A DNA stretch of 9,064 nucleotides, taken from assembly GCA_027335545.1 (NCBI GenBank), contig DAHWHV010000071.1, positions 1 through 9,064 of the forward strand, read 5' to 3'. Made by a program: the position numbers and the translations under genes. The stretch is from Clostridia bacterium. Lineage in GTDB: Bacteria > Bacillota_E > RBS10-35 > JAJYVN01. The notes beneath the pieces were generated by a model. The model was not told the DNA's origin. It worked only from the letters and a program-made list of their open reading frames with translations, and made no database searches. Below, one piece after another: positions 1 to 5,481 of the stretch; within the stretch, counting starts at the first letter, position 1; each line of letters opens with the position of its first letter.

Positions 1-61
1 CGCCGCGCACCGCCGAGGCGGACACCCGCGGCACCGTCCAGCCCCCCCCGCCCTCCGGGTC

Positions 62-820
62 TCAGCGCCCGCGCCAGGCGCGCACGGCACCGGCGACCGC
101 GGCGACGGGGGCGGTCCACAGGCGCCCGGCGTGCCGCCCAAGGTGGGCGCAGAGCTGGGCCAGGTCGCCCTCGGCCACGGACAACCCGCCCTCGGAGACC
201 CCGTGGAAGGTGAGGATCGTCCGGGCCCCGGCGCCGGCGGCCTGTTCGCAGAGGCCGATCAGCTCCGCGGACCCCATCCGCTCCGCCGGGAAGCTCCAGA
301 GGTGGTGCAGGTCGCAGCGGCCCGGGTGGTTGGGCCGCTCGCCGCGGGTGCGCGCCGCCACGAAGCGGGCGGCGACCAGCGGCACGTAGCTCTGCCGGCC
401 GGCGCCCTCCCCGACCGAGTCCTGATAACAGGGGTAGGCGAACGAACGGGGACCTCCGCCGGCGACATGCCGCAGCCGGGCCTCGGCGAGGTCGATGTCG
501 GTGGCCAGTTCCGCCAGGGTCATCCCCTCCAGCGTGCCGCGGCCCTCCGCGAAGCCGAAGTTCGCGGCGCAGGGGTGGCCGATCGTGTGGTTGCCAAGCT
601 CATGCCCGGCCGCGGCCACGGCGCGCCAGGGCTCCAGGCGCGCCGCCCAGGTCTCCCCCCCTGCGCCGGCCTCGCCCCCCCGGGGATTGAGGTAGAAGCT
701 CGCCCGCAGGCCCGCCGCCTCCAGCAGCGGCACCGCCCGCGCCCGCTGTGACGGCACGCCGTCGTCGAAGGTGAGGGAAACCGCCCCGTCGGCGCCGCCC
801 GGCCACGGTCCGTCGGCCAA
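62..820 (-). CDS. Polysaccharide deacetylase (NodB-like) family protein, no signal peptide
   Basis: The 252-residue product carries the NodB-fold metal-dependent deacetylase motifs. They are TFDDG at residues 17-21 (catalytic Asp19 and metal-binding Asp20), HTIGH at 78-82 (metal-binding His78 and His82), FAYPCY at 127-132, and TFHGV at 204-208 with His206 near the C-terminus, followed by WTAPV at 235-239. The family removes N- or O-acyl groups from carbohydrates. The substrate here is unknown. The FAYPC form of motif 3 and the absence of a signal peptide resemble the cytoplasmic-type members found in sugar-utilisation clusters rather than secreted peptidoglycan or chitin deacetylases. The start is TTG, chosen because a G-rich Shine-Dalgarno-like tract lies just upstream and no ATG or GTG is better placed. 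It lies 26 nt downstream of the truncated isomerase stop, on the same strand. Family assignment is firm; substrate is not. Confidence 0.88.
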   Translation of the reverse strand: MADGPWPGGADGAVSLTFDDGVPSQRARAVPLLEAAGLRASFYLNPRGGEAGAGGETWAARLEPWRAVAAAGHELGNHTIGHPCAANFGFAEGRGTLEGMTLAELATDIDLAEARLRHVAGGGPRSFAYPCYQDSVGEGAGRQSYVPLVAARFVAARTRGERPNHPGRCDLHHLWSFPAERMGSAELIGLCEQAAGAGARTILTFHGVSEGGLSVAEGDLAQLCAHLGRHAGRLWTAPVAAVAGAVRAWRGR

Positions 821-846
821 GGGACCACCCCCCCGCTTCCCGCTGC

Positions 847-1074
847 CTACGTCGGTGGCCCCACCAACCGGGCCGCGCCGGGGGCCGCCGGGCCCGGGAG
901 GCGCGCACCCCAGCAGCGGATGCCGTGGGCCGCCAGCAGCCGCGCCGTCGGTTCCGGGGCATGGGGCTCGGGTTCGCCGCTGATCTCCAAGGCGTCGTAG
1001 CCGCAGCGCCGCAACCGTTCCAGGGTGGTGGCGAGCGCCTGGGAGCGCATCCAGTTGTGCATCGCCAGTCGCAT
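847..1074 (-). pseudogene. Truncated sugar phosphate isomerase/epimerase (xylose isomerase-like TIM barrel), N-terminal fragment
   Basis: From the ATG at 1074 the frame gives 75 residues. The first 57 or so (MRLAMHNWM..., then CGYDALEISGEPEPH..., up to HGIRCWGA) look like the first beta-alpha units of the AP endonuclease 2/xylose isomerase-like superfamily that isomerises or epimerises sugars and inositols. After the GIRCWGA segment (near position 903) the sequence changes to 18 low-complexity residues and ends at a TAG. Intact relatives are about 270-310 residues, so about three quarters of the barrel, including the metal ligands and catalytic residues, is missing. No remnant of the rest is seen before the deacetylase start at 820. 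A Shine-Dalgarno-like GAGGGGG lies about 9 nt upstream of the ATG. A non-functional remnant is the likeliest reading. The family call rests on the N-terminal motif recognised by eye. Confidence 0.75.
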
Positions 1075-1222
1075 ACCGGGATCCCCCTCAGGCGTCCGAA
1101 ACGGCCGCGCCCCGCCCCGGGTCCGTGGGGACGGACCACCCCGTCGCGGCCCGCCCCGTGCGGGCGGCACACTTCCCGCGGGGGGGCCGGCGGTCCTGCC
1201 GGCCGGCGTGCGCAGGCAGGGC
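1075..1222. other. Spacer between the two divergent truncated genes
   Basis: This stretch separates the isomerase fragment (minus) from the binding-protein fragment (plus). It contains the isomerase ribosome-binding site and two short GC inverted repeats: a 6-bp stem at 1149-1154/1160-1165 and GCCGGC at 1186-1191/1198-1203. No recognisable -35/-10 promoter is visible. No signal peptide or lipobox that could start the downstream binding protein is present in any plus-strand frame. Confidence 0.4.
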
Positions 1223-2152
1223 ATGGGCGGTGCTCCCTGGCCGCAGCGACCCGGATGCGCGGCGGGCCTGCGGTACCCGCAGCCGCATTGGACCTACCAG
1301 GAGGCGGCGAGCCTGTGGACCGCCTGCGCCGGCGGCTCCGGGGGCACGCCGCGCGCGGGCGTGTCGCTGTTCTTCCAGGCGCCCTTCGCCCAGATCAACT
1401 GGTGGATGCACGCCTGGGGGGTCGCGGAGATGGCCCCGGGCCGCACGGCCAGCCTGATGGCCTCGCCCCAGGGGGTGGCCTGCCTGACCTGGATCCAGGA
1501 CCTCGTGCGCAACAAGGTGGCCATCCCGCGTGGCGGGATGAACCTGCTGGCCCAGGGCCAATGTGTGTTCAAGCAGTCCGGCGGGTGGGAGTTGCTCCCC
1601 GCGGCCCAGCAACTCAGCAACCGGGTCAAGTGGGACATCCTGCCCTCCCCCACCTGGCCGGCCGGGCGGTCGACCTTCAACAACATCGACTTTTACGGCC
1701 TCAACGCCGCCAGTCGCCATCCCGACCAGGCATGGGAGTTGCTGCGCTGGGTCTGTGCGGAGCCGGACTACCAGCGCTTCCAGATGCGCGTCACCCTGGT
1801 GCAGCCCTGCCTGCTGAATCTCTGGCGGGAGTGGGAGGCGACCGTGCAGTCGGTGGCCCCCCCGTTGCGCGGCAAGCAGCTTCACTGGCTGCACAACGCC
1901 GAGGCCGAGGGCTACGCCTGGCCCAACGTCTTCTTCAAGTACGCCGCCTCTGAGGCCGACACCCTGGTCGACCAGTGGCTGACGGAGATCTGGAACGGGC
2001 AGGTCTCCCCGGAACTGGGGCTTCGGCAGCTCTCGGCGCAGTTGGCGGCGCTCGAACGCGGCGGCGCGACGGAGACAGCCGCCGCCGCCGGCACCGCCAA
2101 GGCCTTCCCGTCCCAGGGGGCCCCCATCGCCGAGGTGACGCCCGGCGTGTGA
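1223..2152 (+). pseudogene. 5'-truncated extracellular solute-binding protein (sugar ABC transporter family 1)
   Basis: From about position 1262 (AGLRYPQPHWTYQEA) to the TGA the frame reads as the C-terminal two thirds of a family 1 carbohydrate-binding protein. The PHWTY segment matches the start of the second lobe. It is followed by the FAQINWWMHAWG region, GWELLPAAQQL with a WDILPSPTWPAG segment, the FNNIDFYGLNAASRHPDQAW hinge region, and a C-terminal helix DTLVDQWLTEIWNGQVSPE. These proteins capture sugars outside the membrane and are normally 420-520 residues with a lipoprotein signal peptide. Here the signal peptide and about 140-180 residues of lobe 1 are absent, and upstream sequence in all plus frames is unrelated. 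An in-frame ATG at 1223 with a GGCAGGG tract before it could start translation, but the product would stay cytoplasmic. About 300 codons remain without a stop, which suggests recent truncation. No partner permease genes are nearby. Confidence 0.78.
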
Positions 2153-2424
2153 GGGCCGCGCGCACCCGGCGGGCGGCAGGGTCGGAGCGAGGCCTGGGGC
2201 CGCGGACCCGTCGCCCGCCCGCCGCTTGGCCAGGCACCGATCTGGCCCCGGGTGACAGCCGTGGGCCCGCCGGCGCGAGGCGGTGGCCTGCCGTCCACGC
2301 GCTCGGGTCAGGGACGGGCGAACGGCGGACCCCGGATGAGGATCGAGCGCCTCGGAGCGCCCCTGCCCCTCTGCGCAGGGTCCGCCGCGCGTCAGCCCGC
2401 TCCGAGCCGGCCGGCACGGCGCCT
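2153..2424. other. Convergent intergenic spacer with weak terminator-like hairpin
   Basis: The spacer lies between the 3' ends of the binding-protein fragment and the aldo/keto reductase. An imperfect inverted repeat (GGCGGGCG at 2168-2175 with CGCCCGCC at 2212-2219, and GGGTC at 2179-2183 with GACCC at 2205-2209) begins 15 bases after the binding-protein stop and might act as a terminator. There is no T-run, and stems of this size are not rare at this GC content. I recognise no coding remnant here. Confidence 0.3.
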
Positions 2425-3339
2425 TCAGACCACGGACCGGACGCGTTCCAGCTCGGCGGCGTCCAGCGGTGGCGCGGCGATGGCCCCCACGTTCTCCCGG
2501 ACCTGCGCCGCCGTCTTCGCCCCCGGGATGACCACGGAGACGGCCGGGTCGGCCAAGCAGAAGCGCAGGGCTGCCTGGGCCAGCGTCCGGCCCGTGGCCA
2601 GGAAGCGCAGGCGCTCCACCCGTTCCAGATTGGCCGCCAGTTGCTCGGGCTTCCAGTTGCCGCGGTGGTCCCCCGGCGGGAACGTGGTCCCCGGTCCGAA
2701 CTTGCCCGTCAGCAGGCCCGAGGCCAACGGCACGCGGGCGATGATGCCAACCCCCTTGGCGCGCGCGGCCGGGAAGAGCTCCGTCGCGGGCTCCCGCTGC
2801 AGGAGGTTGTAGACCACCTGCAGGGTCGCCGGCGTGCCACACTCCAGGGCCGCCACGCCCTCCCGCACCGGGCCGACGGAGACCCCCCACCAGCGGAGTT
2901 TGCCCTGGGCGCGCAGATCCTCCAGGGCCGCGAACGCCTCCCCGCGCCGGATCACCTCTTCAGAAGGGTTATGCAGTTGGTAGAGGTCCACGTAGTCCGT
3001 GCCCAGGCGCCGCAGGCTCTGGTCCAGGGCGAAGCGGAGATAGTCCGGCGCGAAGTTCTTGGCGCGCGGCTCGTGGTAGAAGTCGTTCCCGACCTTGGTC
3101 GCCACGATCAGGCGGTCGCGGCGGCCCCCGAGCACGCGGGCGACCAACTCCTCGCTGTGGCGCGGCCCATAGGCGTCTGCCGTGTCGATCAGGGTCACAC
3201 CGAGGTCGATCGCCTCCTCCAGGGCCCGCAGCGACATCTGGTCGTCGACCGGGCCCCAGCCGCTGCCGCCGATCGCCCATGCGCCGAAGCCGATGACCGA
3301 CGTCGTGAGGCCGGTGCTGCCCAAAGGCCGGTACTCCAT
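2425..3339 (-). CDS. Aldo/keto reductase
   Basis: This is a complete 304-residue cytoplasmic NAD(P)H-dependent oxidoreductase of the aldo/keto reductase superfamily. The classic (beta/alpha)8 catalytic tetrad is visible: Asp52 and Tyr57 in IDTADAYG, Lys82 in VATKVG, and His123 in YQLHNPS. The cofactor-binding C-terminal part follows (VPLASGLLTGKF around residues 203-214, then VVIPGAKT near 274-281). Length and the MEYRPLGSTGLTTSVIGFG opening match the family of about 300-330 residues. The ATG at 3339 is preferred over upstream in-frame starts because it begins exactly at the conserved N-terminus and has GGGAGGA six nt upstream. It probably reduces or oxidises a sugar or sugar-derived aldehyde, given its divergent pairing with a Gfo/Idh/MocA dehydrogenase. 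The exact substrate cannot be read from the sequence. Confidence 0.95.
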   Translation of the reverse strand: MEYRPLGSTGLTTSVIGFGAWAIGGSGWGPVDDQMSLRALEEAIDLGVTLIDTADAYGPRHSEELVARVLGGRRDRLIVATKVGNDFYHEPRAKNFAPDYLRFALDQSLRRLGTDYVDLYQLHNPSEEVIRRGEAFAALEDLRAQGKLRWWGVSVGPVREGVAALECGTPATLQVVYNLLQREPATELFPAARAKGVGIIARVPLASGLLTGKFGPGTTFPPGDHRGNWKPEQLAANLERVERLRFLATGRTLAQAALRFCLADPAVSVVIPGAKTAAQVRENVGAIAAPPLDAAELERVRSVV

Positions 3340-3345
3340 CCCCTG

Positions 3346-3352
3346 TCCTCCC
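3346..3352 (-). promoter_or_regulatory. Ribosome-binding site of the aldo/keto reductase
   Basis: On the minus strand GGGAGGA lies six nt before the ATG at 3339. It fixes that codon as the start even though the reading frame stays open further upstream. Confidence 0.75.
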
Positions 3353-3894
3353 AGTCCACTTGCAGAGTCGCGTAGAGCGCCCCGCCCGCGTCGGGCGCCG
3401 GGGCTCGGGCGGGCCGATGCGCCCCGGCCGGATAGCCGCGGCCATCCCCTGGCTCCCCGGCGGGGCAGCGGCAGAGGCCGCCACCCCTGCAGCCCGCAGG
3501 GGCCGAGGGCCCGCCGCCCCAAGACCGCCCGCCGCGGCCCCCTGGTCGCGCCCCCAGAGCCGTGTCGGCGCCCCTTCCCGCTGCCCCTTCTCCCCCGTAC
3601 GACCCAGGCCTGCCGCGCATGGCCCGCCCCTGGTCGCGCGGCGGCCGCAGCCCCGCGGGGCTACCCCGCCGTCCCCGCGGGGCCTCTTCGGGCCGGGGCC
3701 AGCGACGGCTGGCTGCAGGAATCGGCGGGGTCGGTGTGGCACCTCAGCATGAGCGGGTGCGGACCCCCGGCGGCGCCACCGGCCGGCGCGGGACGCCCGC
3801 GGGGATGTACGACGGACCACCGCCTCGCCGTCGGCAACCCGGGCCCCCGCCTGGCCCCTTCGCGCACCCGGCGTCCCTCCCCGGCCGTGGCAAA

Positions 3895-3900
3895 AGGGGG
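3895..3900 (+). promoter_or_regulatory. Ribosome-binding site of the Gfo/Idh/MocA gene; start ambiguous
   Basis: The AGGGGG tract is only two nt from the ATG at 3903, which is unusually close. The in-frame GTG at 3909, eight nt away, has better spacing and would shorten the protein by two residues without affecting the Rossmann fold. Confidence 0.5.
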
Positions 3901-3902
3901 TT

Positions 3903-4898
3903 ATGGATGTGCCCCACCAGAGAACCGTGCGCGTGGCCCTGATCGGCGCCGGACACCTGTCGACCCGCTTCCACTACCCCTCGCTGCGCAGCCTCCCGGA
4001 CGTGGAACTGGTCGCGGTCGCGGACCTGGTGCCGGAGCGCGCGGCGGCCGCGGCCCAGCGCTTCGGCATCCCCGCCAGCTATGGGGACTTCCGGCAGATG
4101 CTGGCGGAGACCGACCCGGAGGTCGTCTACGTCGTCATGCCGCCCCAGCACCTGATGGAACCGGCCGGGGTGGTCCTGGACCAGGGCCGGCACCTCTTCG
4201 TGGAGAAGCCCCTCGGCCTCACCACCTGGCAGGCCCGCGGCCTGGCGCACCGCGCGGAGGCGCGCCACTGCCTGACCGCCGTCGGCTTCCAGCGGCGCTT
4301 CGTGCCGGCCCTCACCGAGCTGCGCGGGCGCCTGCAGGAACGCGGGCCGATCCACCACATCACGGTCAGCTTCCTGAAGTGCCAGGCCCTGACGCGTCCG
4401 GCGGCCGAGTACGGCGGCGTCATCGACCTGTTCACGGTGGACGGCATCCACGCTGCGGACCTCCTGCGCTTCCTGGGCGGCGAGGTGCGCTGGGTCAGCG
4501 GCGAGGTTCGTAACCACTGGCACCCCGGACCGTTCCCCGACTCGCTGACCGCCCTGATCTCCTTTCAGAGCGGCGCCGTGGGCATCTGGCGCTCCGACTA
4601 CGCCACCGGGCGGCGCCTCTTCCGGGTGGAGATGCACGGGCGCGGCGCGACCGCCGAGGTCGACCCCGACGCCGACGCGCTGTTCGTCGCCGATAACGGC
4701 GCCCCGCAACTCCGTCCCTCCCGATCCTTCGGCCCTCCGGACGCCCCCGACGACCGGCCTGAACTCTGGCTCGGGTTCTGGCACGAGGCGCGCCACTTCA
4801 TCGACTGCGTCCAGACGCGGACGCTCCCCTGCAACCACTTCGGAGACGCCCTCAAGTCCATGGAACTGGTCGAGCGCGTGCTCCGCGCCTCTGCGTAG
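3903..4898 (+). CDS. Gfo/Idh/MocA family oxidoreductase (NAD(P)-dependent sugar dehydrogenase-like)
   Basis: This 331-residue protein has the two-domain architecture of the family. An N-terminal Rossmann fold carries the dinucleotide motif VALIGAGHLS (residues 11-20) and the VAVADLVPERA segment after beta-2. VEKPLGL follows, with the family's catalytic Lys102 in EKP at 101-103. The C-terminal domain begins with the GFQRRF element (128-133) and contains TVDGIHAADLLRFLGG (178-193), which matches the substrate-site Asp/His region. Such enzymes oxidise or reduce hydroxyl groups of sugars and cyclitols in the cytoplasm. The substrate is unknown. The Asp180-Gly-Ile-His183 spacing is one residue shorter than the commonest D-x-G-x-H form. 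The gene is divergent from the aldo/keto reductase, ends at TAG, and is followed at once by a strong hairpin, so it is probably monocistronic. Confidence 0.94.
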   Translation: MDVPHQRTVRVALIGAGHLSTRFHYPSLRSLPDVELVAVADLVPERAAAAAQRFGIPASYGDFRQMLAETDPEVVYVVMPPQHLMEPAGVVLDQGRHLFVEKPLGLTTWQARGLAHRAEARHCLTAVGFQRRFVPALTELRGRLQERGPIHHITVSFLKCQALTRPAAEYGGVIDLFTVDGIHAADLLRFLGGEVRWVSGEVRNHWHPGPFPDSLTALISFQSGAVGIWRSDYATGRRLFRVEMHGRGATAEVDPDADALFVADNGAPQLRPSRSFGPPDAPDDRPELWLGFWHEARHFIDCVQTRTLPCNHFGDALKSMELVERVLRASA

Positions 4899-4901
4899 GG
4901 G

Positions 4902-4938
4902 GGGGCCGCGGGCCGCCGCCCGGGCGGCCCGCAGCCCC
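4902..4938 (+). terminator. GC-rich stem-loop after the Gfo/Idh/MocA gene
   Basis: Bases 4902-4917 pair with 4923-4938: a 10-bp inner stem, one C/A mismatch and a 5-bp outer stem around a five-base loop, starting three bases after the stop codon. No T-run follows, so it may be a transcription roadblock or mRNA 3'-end stabiliser rather than a textbook intrinsic terminator. Confidence 0.6.
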
Positions 4939-5445
4939 GGCGGGTCCCGGGGGGACGTGCGCGGTCGCTGAATGCGGCGAGGAGGGCAAGGCAGGATGTG
5001 GCGTCTTGCGCAGGTTGCCGGGGGTGGGTCCCGCATTCGGCGGCCGGCGGATGTGCCCTTGCCACCGAGCCTTTGCGGACACGCTCTCGGGCGGCACGGC
5101 GGCTCCGAGAGGCACCCAGGCATGAGCCGCCTGGGGCACCCGCCACTCGGCGGCCAGGGTCCGGCTTCGCCCGCACCAGCCCGGTCGTGAGACTGCGACG
5201 CCTCAGGCCGAACGGCACCGCGCCAGACCCAGTGGCACGCAACAGCAAGGAGCCGAGGGAGCCCCGGGACCACAAGGGGTGGGCGGACCCTGTGGCCCCC
5301 ACACCGACTGCGGGCGTGGGCGCTGCAACGGAGGAACGTTTGCAGCGCCCACCTGGGACTGGGAGGCCGGTCCGGCCAGCCGCAGGCAGCCCCTCCCCCA
5401 CCAGGGGCGGTGGGTCACGAGGAACGCGGACCACAGCATCCGGAA
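4939..5445. other. Gene-free convergent region rich in inverted repeats in its right half
   Basis: No convincing gene was found in this stretch between the converging Gfo/Idh/MocA and RND genes. Open frames on both strands translate to low-complexity Arg/Pro/Gly/Ala-rich sequence without family resemblance. The left part (4939-5265) shows nothing recognisable. From about 5270 there are closely spaced stem-loops: an imperfect one at 5270-5295, a long one at 5316-5352, the short palindrome GGCCGGTCCGGCC at 5365-5377, and a 6-bp stem at 5397-5402/5409-5414. They could belong to the 3' untranslated region of the RND transcript, to a non-coding RNA, or to a mobile repeat. None matches an RNA family I know. 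Confidence 0.4.
5316..5352. repeat. Inverted repeat: 13-bp stem plus 2 bp beyond a bulge, six-base loop
   Basis: GTGGGCGCTGCAA (5316-5328) is exactly complementary to TTGCAGCGCCCAC (5340-5352). Two further pairs (5329-5330 with 5337-5338) sit above a single bulged T, and the loop is GAGGAA. A stem this long with a short loop is well beyond chance for one window. Its role is unknown. It lies 130 bases beyond the RND stop codon and has no T-run on either strand. Confidence 0.7.
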
Positions 5446-5481
5446 GGCGGTGCTGCCAGAGCGCGCTCTGGCAGCACCGCC
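5446..5481. terminator. Perfect 36-bp palindrome directly after the RND stop codon
   Basis: The half-site GGCGGTGCTGCCAGAGCG (5446-5463) is followed immediately by its exact reverse complement (5464-5481). The palindrome abuts the TAG of the RND permease (5482-5484), so on the minus strand it would form a stem of up to 16 bp with a four-base loop right at the 3' end of the efflux mRNA. A terminator or 3'-end protecting hairpin is the simplest reading, although no T-run follows it (TTCCGGATG). The complete absence of a spacer also permits a dimeric protein-binding site, a cruciform, or part of a mobile palindromic repeat. The palindrome is seen directly; its function is inferred. Confidence 0.65.

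Larger units (their letters stand above)
3340..3902. other. Long divergent intergenic region, no gene recognised
   Basis: These 563 bases separate the divergent aldo/keto reductase and Gfo/Idh/MocA genes and must hold both promoters. Apart from the two ribosome-binding sites, no AT-rich -10 element, sigma-54 motif, operator-like long palindrome or T-box/riboswitch core was recognised. Open frames on both strands give only Arg/Gly/Pro/Ala-rich, low-complexity translations, typical of non-coding DNA at high GC, and none matches a family I know. A decayed gene such as a LacI-type regulator cannot be excluded but is not supported. Confidence 0.45.

Noticed and set aside
1088..2890. 600-codon minus-strand open frame across the binding-protein fragment and the aldo/keto reductase 3' end
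   Set aside because: It runs through two real genes in other frames, has low-complexity composition and shows no family motif.
3744..3867. Small minus-strand reading frame upstream of the Gfo/Idh/MocA gene that might be a decayed regulator
   Set aside because: The translation has no helix-turn-helix or ligand-binding motif, and its composition matches the other non-coding frames here.
2159..3873. 13-bp direct repeat CGCGCACCCGGCG at 2159-2171 and 3861-3873 flanking the aldo/keto reductase; its first part also occurs at 902-910
   Set aside because: At this GC content a few 13-base matches are expected by chance among all position pairs in 9 kb. There is no transposase or terminal inverted repeat to support a mobile element.
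4972..5190. 72-codon plus-strand frame in the convergent intergenic region
   Set aside because: There is no adequate ribosome-binding site, the composition is low-complexity Arg/Gly/Pro, and overlapping frames of similar quality exist on the other strand.
5316..5352. Possible integron attC site (hairpin with an extrahelical base)
   Set aside because: The required R-box core GTTRRRY and matching RYYYAAC are absent, there is only one bulge, and no integrase or gene cassettes are nearby.
5439..5447. TCCGGAAGG resembling the apical loop of SRP (4.5S) RNA
   Set aside because: Only the GGAA tetraloop and its two or three closing pairs match. The conserved GUCAGG and AGCAGCC sides of the symmetric and asymmetric internal loops are missing.
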